This document shows, in pieces, positions 1-12,700 of a stretch of DNA of 64,000 nt. The position numbers and the translations under genes are program-made. Every line of letters begins with the position of its first letter. Within the stretch, counting starts at the first letter, position 1. The notes under the pieces are model-generated. The model ran no database searches. It saw nothing but the letters and a program-made list of their open reading frames with translations, and was not told the origin of the DNA. Location: assembly GCA_964036045.1 (NCBI GenBank), contig OZ038383.1, positions 111,077,188 to 111,141,187 on the forward strand, written 5' to 3'. This DNA comes from Eutreptiella sp. 'Long Island Sound 2002' (taxonomy: Eukaryota; Euglenozoa; Euglenophyceae; Eutreptiales; Eutreptiaceae).

Positions 1-711
1 TCCAACCAAAAGTGGTGATAACACATTTTGACCTATGGAATGAAAACACCCAATCAGGATATGGAGTGGACCCCTTAATCCCCTTTCAATGTGAAGTAAA
101 ACATCTTTTCCTGAGTTGACTGAGCACTGACATACCTAAAGTAGAGCCTATGAATTTATCTATGTTTTTCCATGAATTCTTAGCTATCCTAGTGGTATGC
201 ACCCTAGGGGGCTGGGCACCTCTTTTTGAGAGGTCCTGGGTTCAATTCCTGGTCAGCCTAGCTAAGTAGGAAGATCCCATGTGACATGGCAGTGACCTCA
301 TCGCCACATACCATGCCACCTCAGCACATATGGGAGCCAAAACAAAGAGTGCACATCTCCTAAGATGGCACTATGGAGAGAGAGTGATCCTGAGGCAGTT
401 TTCTAACTCTTTTCCAAAAATATTTCAGCTATCTTTGTGAATATGCATTCATATGTGACCTGAGTTGCAGTTTCTGTGAATATCCAATCATCTTTCACTG
501 TTTACACTGCAGCCCTTCATGCTTTGATCCTGAATTACCTTCTCCTTGCATACTATTGGCTTGGGCTATCCTGGATTGACTTGGCTTTACTGTATTTCAA
601 CAAACAAAAGCTTTTCATCATCCAAAACAAGCAGCAGGACACCCTACAGCAACAACAAGCAGCAGGAGAAGCAAAAACACAGTGCTGAAAACACTTTAAA
701 CTTTTCTGGCA
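1..711 (+). repeat. Dispersed repeat, copy A (cut by window start)
   Basis: This stretch is closely similar to the reverse complement of about 33,811-34,505. Similarity ends sharply at the shared string CTTTTCTGG(C/T)AG (701-712 here). Copy B extends further at its other end, so copy A is truncated by the window edge. It contains a tRNA-like pol III segment. It could be a solo LTR of gypsy element 1, because copy B lies where that element's 5' LTR should be, or an independent dispersed repeat. No coding capacity is evident. Confidence 0.75.
183..260 (+). other. tRNA-like (Lys UUU-like) segment with B box
   Basis: GGTTCAATTCC at about 239-249 fits the pol III B-box consensus, and CCTAGTGG near 188 resembles an A box. 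A perfect 5-bp stem (ACCTC/GAGGT) encloses the 7-nt loop TTTTTGA, which would place UUU as anticodon. The T arm pairs with wobbles. The variable loop is only one base and the acceptor stem pairs poorly, so this is a degenerate tRNA-derived sequence inside a repeat and not a functional tRNA gene. Confidence 0.5.
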
Positions 712-2359
712 GGAATGGGAGAATTATGGACGAATCCACGCAAAAACGAAGCGACGACACCAAAATCCGTCAAATGACGGCCTAGAAGTTTTCTAAGACA
801 ACACACCTGAGCAGAATGCAATTGTGCATCAGAGGCACATTTTTATAAAAATTATAGTCATCTCTAGATTTTCTAAATCAAGAAATTCCTACGCATAAAA
901 AGGCGGCGCGCAGGAGCGGCTCCTAGCGAAGCGCCGGAAAATGCAGAAATAATGGCATTATAAACGTATGTCTCACGTAGTCTTGAAAATGACAAGACAC
1001 ACATTAATAAATAAACATACAGATTCCACGTACACTAATAGAAGTATCAAAAATTCAAGAATTCGAATATCAACGAAAAAGACTTCAATGAATCAGGTAT
1101 AAACTACAGGTATGCTCGTCTCGTATGCCGCATACACATTGCTCGTCTCGTGTCTCCGTGAACGAGTCTTGTAGCAGCGCTAACAACGATAGGACGCGAT
1201 AGAGGGATTGATTAGAAAGATTGCAGATGATTAGAGGTCAGATCAGGGTGATTAGACATACACACAAGTGCATAGCAACGTTCTTCGCGTGCGCCCCGTT
1301 TTTCTCCTCACCTTGCTTCACTTCCCAGCGGTAGGTAAGGTAGGTACGCCCAGGTGGGGCCACCCCCTGGTGGAGTTCGAGATTGCGCTGAAGATGGGCA
1401 GGTTTGCCCAGGAGAGTCGTGCATGCTCGCACATTCACACACGCATTGAAGGGTAGGCAACGCGAAGTGCGCACGGTAAACCTTGATTAGGCTACCCAGG
1501 GGCTCCTCCGTACGTTCTTTAAGAGAACCTGAGGAGTCCCTTAACGCTTGCTTGCTTGACAGGGTAGCTGATCTTTCAGCGCGTTTGCGGACAGTGTATT
1601 ATAGGTCACACTGAGAACCGTATAATACGGGGAGTGTGGCTTGCTTCCTCCGCCGCAAACAACCCTTCATTTGCCTTTGCTTTACAGGTGCGCTGGTAGG
1701 GTGATTGGTGCAGCAGCATACCATTTTTTTCATGTCCTGCTAAACAAGGGCGCAGATCACACAAACAAGTAACTCCCCTCTGCCTGTGGCAGAGCAGGGA
1801 GTCCGACTCCATCGACATCTGCGCCGTGCACGCAAGAGCACCTCTTCCCTCCAAGCCCTAGCAGGGGAAACGCCTTGTGGCGTCCCCTGTTAGGCCACAG
1901 TTGCTTAGCAGCGCTGTGTTCTCTTGTCCTCTTCACAGGAGGGTCGCTAGGACCCACGACATGTTCTTCAGCAACACCCAGTAGAGTGTGCGTGTAGGAG
2001 TGGTAGTCCTGAGTGGGGGCTTGAGCCAGTTGCCCCAGTGCTCGCCCACCAGGATGGTGCCACTGTAGGGTGTGTAGGACCTGAAGTGCGTGTGTCACTG
2101 TCCCACCCGTTTCCTGCAATTTTAGCAGGGTTGGTGGGCTGTGGCAGTGGTTAGGTCAGTGTTTTGGCCACTTAGCAAAACGGCGTTTTCATGCCTTCAT
2201 AGCTTTTTGCCACCCCTCCCTGTAGTAGACAGATAGGTAGGGAAAACAATACCTGGATTAGTATGCTGGGTATTCCCCAAAGGCCACACCCTCCGACCTG
2301 CACTCTTCCTCTTCCTTTGTCCTTCTCCATGTACCTCCCCACCGACCTTTGTGCCCATT
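712..2359. other. Unassigned intergenic stretch
   Basis: I see no recognisable protein, RNA gene or repeat family here. Short open frames (for example minus-strand 1757-2119) have no identifiable domain. Small inverted repeats are present: AGGAGCGGCTCCT near 912, and an arm pair around 1500-1540. Confidence 0.4.
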
Positions 2360-2825
2360 ACGACACGCTTACTCTTGGGCGTCGCAAAAAACAAAGAGTC
2401 CAAGACATAAAGAATAAGTAGCATAGCATGAATGTATTAAACAAACACGCCTACTCTTGGGCGTCGCAAAATACAAAGAGTCCGCAAACCAACGGTTAAG
2501 TAGCATATGCCGCCATGCAAGCATTAAGACACGCTTACTCTTGGGCGTCGCAAAAAACAAAGAGTCCAAGACATAAAGAAAAAGTAGCATAGCATGAATG
2601 CATTAAACAAACACGACTACTCTTGGGCGTCGCAAAATGCAAAGAGTCCACAAACCAACGCGTAAATAGCATACACCGCCATGCATGCATTAAGACACGC
2701 TGACTCTTGGGCGTCGCCAAAATCAAAGAGTCCAAGACGGGAAGAATAAGTAAGACGCCATAGGAAGCAATGTGTAAAGAAAAATGTTTCAACGAAAACA
2801 AAGAGTCCGCAACGACGCGGCCGCG
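2360..2825. repeat. Tandem repeat, about 166-bp dimers of 83-bp monomers
   Basis: Five to six monomers each carry ACTCTTGGGCGTCGC followed by an A-rich run and AAGAGTCC. Alternating monomers differ (AAGACATAAAGAATAAGTAG type versus CAAACCAACG type), so the higher-order unit is a dimer of about 166 bp. ACTCTT and AAGAGT in each monomer form a 6-bp inverted pair. The array ends where the 65-bp minisatellite begins. Confidence 0.85.
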
Positions 2826-2879
2826 GTATGGCACACGCGAGCACGCACCCACACCCACACCGCACACACCCCGCAACAC

Positions 2880-5800
2880 ACCGAGCACGCGCACCGGTGA
2901 ACAGGGGCTGGGAGGCCCAGGACACCACACGCACAACACAACACGCACCACACGAGCGCACCAGCGCAAAAGGGCCAAACGGCACACGCAACACCACGCG
3001 CAGAGCGTGCACACCGGTGGACCGGAGCCAGGAGGCCCAGGACACCGTACACACAACACCACACACAGAGCGTGCACACCGGTGACCATGAGCCAGGAGG
3101 CCCAGGACACCGCACACGCACCACCACACACAGAGCGTGCACACCGGTGGACGGGAGCCAGGAGGCCCAGGACGGCGCACACGCACCACCACACACAAGG
3201 AGTGCACACCGGTGAACAGGAGCCAGGAGGCCCAGGACACCGTACACGCACACAGAGCGTGCACACCGGTGAGCAGGAGCCAGGAGGCCCAGGACACCGT
3301 ACACGCAACACCACACACAGAGCGTGCACACCGGTGAACAGGAGCCAGGAGGCCCAGGACGCCGTACGCGCGACACCACACACAGAGCGTGCACACCGGT
3401 GAACAGGAGCCAGGAGGCCCAGGACACCGTACACGCAACACCACACGCAGGGCGTGCGCACCGGTGAACAGGAGCCAGGAGGCCCAGGACACCGTACACA
3501 CAGCACCAGAAGCAGAGCGTGCACACCGGTGAACAGGAGCCTGGAAGCCCAGGACACCGTACACGCAACACCACAGACAGAGCGTGCACACCGATGAACA
3601 GGAGCCAGGAGGCCCAGGACGCCGTACACGCAACACCACAAACACAGTCTGCATACCGGTGAACAGGAGCCAGGGGACCCAGGATGCCGTACACACAACA
3701 CCACACGCAGAGCGTGCATACCGGTGAACAGGAGCCAGGGGAGCCAGGACACCGTACACACAACACCACACGCAGGGCGTGCGCACCGGTGAACAGGAGC
3801 CAGGAGGCCCAGGACACCGTACACGCAACACCACACACAGAGCGTGCACACCGGTGAACAGGAGCCGGGAGGCCCAGGACACCGTACACACAACACCACA
3901 CGCAGGGCGTGCGCACCGGTGATCAGGAGCCAGGGAGCCCAGGACACCGTACACGCAACACCACGCACAGGGCGTGCACACCGGTGAACAGGGGCCAGGA
4001 GGCCCAGGACGCCGTACACGCAACACCACACACAGAGCGTGCACACCGGTGAACAGGAGCCGGGAGGCCCAGGACACCGTACACACAACACCACACGCAG
4101 GGCGTGCGCACCGGTGATCAGGAGCCAGGGAGCCCAGGACACCGTACACGCAACACCACGCACAGGGCGTGCACACCGGTGAACAGGGGCCAGGAGGCCC
4201 AGGACGCCGTACACGCAACACCACACACAGAGCGTGCACACCGGTGAACAGGAGCCGGGAGGCCCAGGACACCGTACACACAACACCACACGCAGGGCGT
4301 GCGCACCAGTGAACAGGAGCCAGGAGGCCCAGGACACCGTACGCGCAACACCACGCACAGAGCGTGCACAGCGGTGAACAGGAGCCGGAAGGCCCAGGAC
4401 ACCGTACACACAACACCACACGCAGGGCGTGCGCACTGGTGAACAGGAGCCAGGGAGCCCAGGACACCGTACACGCAACACCACACACAGGGCGTGCACA
4501 CCGGTGAACAGGAGCCAGGAAACCCAGGACGCCGTAGACGCAACACCACACACGGAGCGTGCACACCGGTGGACAGGAGCCAGGAGGCCCAGGACACCGT
4601 ACACACAACACCACACGCAGGGCGTGCGCACTGGTGAACAGGAGCCAGGGAGCCCAGGACACCGTACACGCAACACCACACACAGGGCGTGCACACCGGT
4701 GAACAGGAGCCAGGAGGCCCAGAACGCCGTACACGCAACACCACACACAGGGCGTGCACACCGGTGAACAGGAGCCGGGAGGCCCAGGACGCCGTACACG
4801 CAACACCACACGCAGGGCGTGCGCACCGGTGAACAGGAGCCGGGAGGCCCAGGACACCGTACACACAACACCACACGCAGGGCGTGCGCACCGGTGAACA
4901 GGAGCCAGGAGGCCCAGGACACCGTACGCGCAACACCACGCACAGGGCGTGCACACCGGTGAACAGGAGCCAGAAAGCCCAGGACCCGGACACGCAACAC
5001 CACACGCAGAGCGTGCGCACCGGTGAACAGGAGCCGGGAGGCCCAGGACACCGTACACACAACACCACACGCAGGGCGTGCACACCGGTGAACAGGAGCC
5101 AGGAGGCCCAGAACGCCGTACACGCAACACCACACACAGAGCGTGCACACCGGTGAACAGGAGCCGGGAGGCCCAGGGCGCCGTACACGCAACACCACAC
5201 GCAAGGCGTGCGCACCGGTGAACAGGAGCTGGGAGGCCCAGGACACCGTACACACAACACCACACGCAGGGCGTGCGCACCGGTGAACAGGAGCCAGGAG
5301 GCCCAGGACACCGTACGCGCAACACCACGCACAGGGCGTGCACACCGGTGAACAGGAGCCAGAAAACCCAGGACGCCGTACACGCAACACCACACGCAGG
5401 GCGTGCGCACCGGTGAACAGGAGCCAGGAAGCCCAGGACACCGTACGCGCAACACCACACGCAGGGCGTGCGCACCGGTGAACAGGAGCCAGGGAGCCCA
5501 GGACACCGTACACGCAACACCACACACAGGGCGTGCACACCGGTGAACAGGAGCCAGGAAGCCCAGGACGCCGTACACGCAACACCACACGCAGAGCGTG
5601 CGCACCGGTGAACAGGAGCCAGGGGGCCCAGGAAACCGTACACACAACACCACACGCAGGGCGTGCGCACCGGTGAACAGGAGCCAGGAGGCCCAGGACA
5701 CGGTACGCGCAACACCACGCACAGAGCGTGCACACGAGTGAACAGGAGCCGGGAGGCCCAGGACACCGTACACACAACATTACACGCAGGGCGTGCGCAC

Positions 5801-6795
5801 CGGTGAACAGGAGCCAGGAAGCCCAGGACACCGTACGCGCAACACCACACACAGAGCGTGCACACCGGTGAACAGGAGCCAGGAGGCCCAGGACACCGTA
5901 CACGCAACACCACACGCAGGGCGTGCGCACCGGTGAACAGGAGCCAGGAGGCCCAGGACACCGTACGCGCAAGACCACGCACAGAGCGTGCACACCAGTG
6001 AACAGGAGCCGGGAGGCCCAGGACACCGTACACACAACACCACACGCAGGGCGTGCGCACCGGTGAACAGGAGCCAGGAAGCCCAGGACACCGTACGCGC
6101 AACACCACACACAGAGCGTGCACACCGGTGAACAGGAGCCAGGAGGCCCAGGGCACCGTACACACAACACCACACACAGAACGTGCACACCGGTGAACAG
6201 GAGCCAAGAGGCCCAGGATGCCGTACACCCAACACCACACGCGGGGCGTGCACACCGGTGAACAGGAGCCAGGAGGCCCAGGACACCGTACACGCAACAC
6301 CACACACGGAACGTGCACACCGGTGAACAGGAGCCAGGAGGCCCAGGACGCCGTACACGCAACACCACACGCAGAGCGTGCGCACCGGTGAACAGGAGCC
6401 AGGAGGCCCAGGACGCCGTACACGCAACACCACACGCAGAGCGTGCACACCGGTGAACAGGAGCCAGGAGGCCCAGGACACCGTACACACAGCACCACAC
6501 GCAGGGCGTGCGCACCGGTGAAAAGGAGCCAGGAGGCCCAGGACACCGTACGCGCAACACCACGCACAGAGCGTGCACACCGGTACACAGGAGCCAGGAG
6601 GCCCAGTACACCGTACACACAGCACCACACACAGAGCGTGCACACCGGTGAACAGGAGCCAGGAGGCCCAGGACACCGTACACGCACCACCACACACAGA
6701 GCGTGCACACCGGTGAACAGGAGCCGGGGGGCCCAGGACACCGTACACACAACACCACACACGGAGCGTGCACACCGGTGAACAGGAGCCAAGCG
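2880..6795. repeat. 65-bp minisatellite array (about 60 copies)
   Basis: The unit is GCGTGCACACCGGTGAACAG followed by GAGCCAGGAGGCCCAGGACA and CCGTACACGCAACACCACAC, about 65 bp, repeated head to tail with scattered substitutions and a degenerate left margin (2,880-3,010). The unit lacks stops in all three minus frames, and 65 is not divisible by 3. Each frame therefore reads through with a 65-residue superperiod, which explains the giant minus-strand open frames of 1,585 and 1,541 codons. I regard those as by-products. Diverged copies in the same orientation recur at 25,330-25,500, on the far side of the non-LTR element. Confidence 0.92.
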
Positions 6796-7299
6796 GCGCG
6801 GCACACCACACGAGCAACCCGCCCCCAAAACGAACCCAGCCCACGCCGCCCTGCAGGAAAGAAACACCATGTCAGACCACCAAGACCAACCGTCCGGCCA
6901 AGGCCAACCCAGCGGGTACGAAGAGGGTGGGCAGGCAGGGCAGGCCGGGGAAGAGGGACAGAGGGACAAGGCGGGGGAAGGGAGAGGAGGGGTCCGAACC
7001 CCCCCCCCCCAACGTGCACACACCCCACTGCTGCGCGCCGGGCCACAGCCGGGCGCCAACAGGGCCCGCCATGGAGCCAAACGGGCCCGCCAGAGAGAGG
7101 GTGTGTCCCCGCGCCTGCGCAACAACACGCCAGGGCAAGGAGCGCGCGCCACACACAGGCCAAGCAGGGCACACGCGCAGCACCGCACGCCAGCACGCAC
7201 CACGGCACAAGAACACGACACCACCACGGCAAACACCCACACCCGACGACGAACGAGCCGCCAAGAACAAGTCCAAGCCCCGTAGTCCCCACAGCGCGA

Positions 7300-7683
7300 C
7301 AGCCGCCGTCCGGATGGACGTGTGTGCGCCCGGCAGTGAACCCAGCCCCTGCCGGCTACGAACCAGCCGCCGTCCGGATGGACGTGTGTGCGCCCGGCAG
7401 TGAACCCAGCCCCTGCCGGCTACGAAACAGCCGCCGTCCGGATGGACGTGTGTGCGCCCGGCGGTGAACCCACCCCCTGCCGGCTACGAAACAGCCGCCG
7501 TCCGGACGGACGTGTGTGCGCCCGGCAGTGAACCCAGCCCCTGCCGGCTACGAAACAGCCGCCGTCCGGAGGGACGTGTGTGCGCCCGGCAGTGAACCCA
7601 GCCCCTGCCGGCTACGGAACAGCCGCCGTCCGGAGGGACGCGTGAGCACCCGGCGCCACCTGCCGGACGGGCTACGAGACCAC
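7300..7683 (+). repeat. Six 64-bp tandem monomers in the 5' leader
   Basis: Copies start at 7300, 7364, 7428, 7492, 7556 and 7620, exactly 64 bp apart. Each begins CAGCCGCCGTCCGGATGGAC, with GTGTGTGCGCCCGGCAGTGA next. The last copy is diverged. Tandem 5' monomers are typical of promoter-bearing 5' UTRs of non-LTR elements (mouse L1 is the well-known case), so a promoter role is likely but inferred. Confidence 0.85.
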
Positions 7684-9727
7684 CGGGCCCGCGCCACCCG
7701 GAGGGATGAGTGCTCAGTTATCGCAAACCACACGCCCAACGGTACCACAGCCAACACCACCCGCAATGACACACTATCACCACCACCATGCACGCCCACC
7801 CGCCACCACACACCCAGGGCCCATCATCAGGGCCGCCTGCCGACACCACAACCACCAAGCAGTCCAGCCACAACCACCACCACCACCTGCCACCGGCCGC
7901 CCACAACATCACCAACAACACCCTCCCCCCCGGCAGCACTCACGACGCCGTCGCCAAGCACACCACCAACCGCCCCGCACCACACCTGCCACACCCCCAC
8001 ACTCCACACCACCCACACCGGAAACCGCCAACACCGCCGTCCCACCCTTACCACCTGCAGCACTGTCACCATCGACGTCGCCAGCGGCACCACCACCACG
8101 CCCGACCGCACCGCGCGAACAACACGCCCACAACCAGCACCCAACTTCAAACACCCACACCGACACCACCCACGCCGACCAGACCCCACAACACCCACGC
8201 AACGCACACGCCGGCCACGCTCCACCAGACAACACAAACTACCACACGCACGGCAACAGCGCACCCGACGCCCACAGACCCCCCGCAACCCGCGCCACGT
8301 ACACACCAACACGCACACCCGCACCCAACCACGCCCACCAAGCGCCCAGCGCACCGACCACCACGCGCACAGGCAAGCGCCCAACGCCGGCACCGACTCC
8401 GCAGGCAGACAGGCAGACAAACCAGCCCGTCGGCATCACCAACAGCACCATCACCCAAACCACCACCTGCGGCACCAACGCCACCATCGCCCGTTGCACC
8501 AACGGCAAACCCCTCTCCGGCCCCCCACCACCCGTTCCCAACGCGTCACCTACGGCACACACCGGCCTCACCGTCACCCAGTACATCGCCTACGTCACCC
8601 TCGCCATCGGCACCACCGACGACACCACCGCCCACAGCACCCCCAGCAACACCCTACGTAGGGACAGTACCAGCGGCGCCACCAACCGGCACACCACCTG
8701 CAACACCCACATCAACATCGCCACCACCCATGACATCACCCGCAGCGCCCTCACCATCGATGTCACCGGCAGCACCCTCACTGCCGGCATCACCAGTCGC
8801 GCCACCGCCCACTGCACCACTTACAGCGACCACCGGAGCCGCAGGCCCCCCCAGCGCCCGCCCCGTCACATATGACACCAACAGCGTCACCAACCCCGTC
8901 GCCGCCCGGCGCGTCACCCGAAGCACCCACGTCAACAGCACAAACCCGTTTCGACGCCTACAGCACCCCCCCGTAGGCGTCACCAGCATCTCCTCCACCC
9001 ATTGCATCGCCCAAGGTGCCCCAGCCCAACCCACTGCGCCTTCGGCGCACACATACCCGACACCCACGCAAACCAACCACGCCCACAGTGCCCACCACCC
9101 CATCAGCCCACGCCATGAACACACCCACACGCATGCCCACGCCCGGCCACCCCACCCAGACACAAACCAGGAGCCGCAGGCACCCACGCAAGCGCCACGC
9201 CACCACTGCCGCAAACCACCCGCCGTCAGCCCCCCCCGGACCGGCGCCCTGGGAACCGGAAGCCTGGGGGCCGGCGCACACACAGGGAACCCAGAGCACA
9301 ACAGCCACCCGGCCCCCGTCCCCCACGACACCCACGCCCACACCGGCGCCGACACCGGCACACACCCAAACCCACACACAGCACCACAGCCGACCCCCCC
9401 CCCAAAAAAAAACAAAGCCAAACAAGCCAACGAAAAGAGAGGAGTAAGGGACAGGCAGAGGAAGGGGCCACGGGGGGAGCAGAAGGCAAACAAGCAAGCC
9501 CACACACGCGCGCCCCCCCCCCCCCAGCCAACCCGACCCCCCATGTCCCGCACCCTCCCAGGAACCGCAAAGCCCAAGACCACCCCCCAGGCACCACCAC
9601 AACAGACCACCATGAGGAGCCGCCGAGGACGACACACGACACACCACCGCCAAACACACGGTCGACACCGACACAAGCCCCACCCCCACAACCCGCCGCA
9701 CCCACCGCTGCGGCGCCCCAACACACA
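7684..9727 (+). other. C-rich low-complexity leader, open in several frames
   Basis: This stretch is rich in CAC, ACC and CCC and poor in T. Frames stay open by composition (for example 7788-9836, 7706-8875), but translations are monotonous T/P/H mixtures without domains and no frame is preferred. It is probably a 5' UTR, or a low-complexity N-terminal extension of ORF1. Runs of C (for example around 9,512-9,525) could hide frameshifts. Confidence 0.45.
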
Positions 9728-12700
9728 ATGGTGCCCCCATGGATGCGGTACAGCCCAAAAACCCCCTTCAGCCAGCCGACCAGAGACCACCACGGGACGC
9801 ACCAAGGGGACGCCGCGAAATACCCACCCACAGTGAGGCCCCAACACCCCCTACCCGCCGGCAACCTACCACGGGCCCACCCCACACCCGAGCAAATAGC
9901 CCCCCCCCCACCGTGGAAACGATACACCCCAGCCACACACCGCCACTCACCACCCGCGGGCACCGCACCGGGGCCACAACACGCCCAAGAAGCCGCGACC
10001 CACCGACTTGCGGACCCCGCAAACGCAATACCCCGCACCACTGGGCCCACTCAACGGTGTGCCGACACCCCCAAGCACCACACGACCACACCCCCCTGGT
10101 TGCGACACTCCAGTCCCGCACACCCCGCCCCAGGGGACCCCAGGCCCCACGCCACACCGACCCCGCACGGGCCACGTACTGAAACACACCAGGAGGACGA
10201 TCAAGAGACCACGCGGGGCTGCCCAACACCGCCAGAGGACAAACCACGGGCGACAACCCACCCCGGCAGACCTGGACAGGGTGCCCCCCCCCCCCAACGG
10301 GAAGGCCACCACACCGCACAACACCACCATACCGCACCGCACCCCCCTCCCCCACCCGGGGGCACGGGACACCACAGCCCACCAACACAGGAACGAAGCC
10401 GCGCCCTGCCGACTCCGCACCCGACCCCACCGGCACCACCCCTGGAAACCCCGCACACCTCGCGCCAGCTCAACACCCACCACCGGCCACAACCCGAACC
10501 GCACACAGGGGCAACACCACCGGCCAGGACAGCCACCAGCGTGCAGCCACACACCACAACCACGCCAAACGGCGCGCCTCCCCCGGCGCACGACTCCGCA
10601 CCGGCCGCCGCACGTGCCCCGAACACCAGCATCACACGCCCACCGTGCCATGAAGCAGCACCCCAGCACGTGAACACGCACGCCGACCCCATGGCCCTGG
10701 ACATCGACAGCCTGCTAGAACTGGAACTCCAACACACGGAGGACACGGAGCATCATATCCACCTCACCCCGCCGGAGCTCGAGCCCACAGCAAGCGGCCC
10801 CGCGGACCCCAGCCCGCATAATGCCCCCCCGCGCCCCCCCCCCCGCGAGAGGGCGCCCTGGACGCACCTGTCCAACGCCCTGCGGCGCCACCAACCCACC
10901 CACGAAGCCAGCAACGGGCCCGCCGAGTACCGGACGTCACTCCAGCACGACCTGCCCGACGTCACGGGGCCGGGACTCCACGGGTACACCACCGCCCCCC
11001 CCCCTCCAGGAACCCCCACACAAGAATGGGGGGACGAGTACGCCGTCGACGTCACCGACATGACGGCATACGTGGAAAGCGTGGAGGACCCGGAGAGGGA
11101 CACCGTCCTCAGCCTCCTCGCCTACCACAGCTGGAGATGGTGCCACCAGGTCACCCTCCACCGACCGCAGGATAGGCCCCGCCAGTGGTCCCCAGAGCAA
11201 ACGGCGAAGTGGGACATAATCCTCCAACTCACCCCCGAGGGCTTCTACATCCCCACGCACAGCGGATTACCCGGCGCCGCACCCAATGCACGGGCGCTGC
11301 CGCTGGCCCAGCCCCAGGAGGACGACGCAGACGCACCCCCCCCGGAGGAATGTAATTGGGACCCCCCCACAGCCACCACCGAACGCATGCCGCACCGGCT
11401 CACCAAACGTCACCTCCCCCACGACTACCATGCCACCAACGACTCGCGGGGACGCCACACACTGCCCCTGCAGTGGGCATCACCCGAAGGCACCTTCACG
11501 TGGGGGGAAATCCTCCCCGGCACCGTGGCGCTCACCTACCTGTGGCTCCAGGACGCGGAGACGCACGCGCAGCCCCCCGGCACACACCTCCTCCTCACCC
11601 TGGAGGGAGAGGCCGCCGTCGAAAACGTCCACACAGCGGAAGGAGAGGACTACGTGACGGCGAACGCAGACACCGCAGTGTGGCTACACGCTCACGAGCA
11701 CACCACACCCCCCACCGTAGTACCGGGGTCACACCCCTGGCACGTGGTCATCGTGCGACTGCCCACAGGAGCAGACACAGGAAGCGCCCAACAGGGATGG
11801 GCGGACAGGTGGGCACACGTGTGCGCCTCCCTGCACGAAGGGCTGCACAGACCCTCCCTCACCAGTCACACCCTCGAGCCGGCCCCCACCACGGCCGAAT
11901 CCCACACCGGGGCGGCCCCCCCCACCGGAGTCTGGGCCTACACGCGCACCCTCCACCGCGAGGCAGCGGAAGCCCTCAAGACCGCCATCTCCAACCACCA
12001 GGGCCTCGTGCACACCCCCCACGATAACACAAAAAAGGGCTCCACCCTATGGTTGCACCACCCCGCACCAGAAGGGGGCCTGCAGCCACCGGCAGACCAG
12101 CCTGGCATCGGCCCAGACCTCACGGCGATCACCCGCGCCGTCGCCGCCATGGCCCAGCAAGTTGGGGCGCCACCCCAGTGGGCACCGTCCATCATCAAGG
12201 AAACGGCGGCACGCCACAACCCAGCTTTCACACACTTCCGGGGACGCCCCATTCATCCCACCCTACCGGACCTCGACCTCCCCGCCCACGATGCGTGGGC
12301 AGTCCACATCCTCGTGCCCCACGACACCGCGCCCAAAACAGGGGACGCGACAGCACGCATCACCAAACAACTCCCCAATACCGCACTCCACTACGACATA
12401 CCAACGCCAAACGTCATCGTCACCCACAACACGGGTCGCGACCACTACTACCTCCAGGCCACGCATGAGCGCTCCCCCGTCACCATATACACCTTCACCA
12501 CCTACCCTGGCCTCCAGCCACCGCAACACCACCCGCGCCCGGCATGGAAGCATCCCCTACACGTCGCCCCGACCCCGCGCAAAAGGCCCGCCCACCACGC
12601 GCCGCCTCCCGCCGACAGCACCGCCCTCCACACCCCCCGCAGACGGGCCGCGGCACACCACCAAAGCGACCTGCTCCCTCGCATTAACGCTGGACCCGGC

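Noticed and set aside
1757-2119. Minus-strand 120-codon ORF
   Set aside because: No domain or homology is recognisable, and the length is expected by chance.
3000-6780. CRISPR-like regular repeats
   Set aside because: The 65-bp units are directly adjacent with no unique spacers, and the context is eukaryotic.
2535-7292. Minus-strand open frames of 1,585 and 1,541 codons (Cys/Val/Leu-rich)
   Set aside because: They are the 65-bp minisatellite read in stop-free frames. All three frames give the same peptides in different phases, with no start or domain.
8654-9847. Minus-strand 397-codon ORF in the C-rich leader
   Set aside because: It is G/V/W-rich and is the complement of the low-complexity leader, with no domain.
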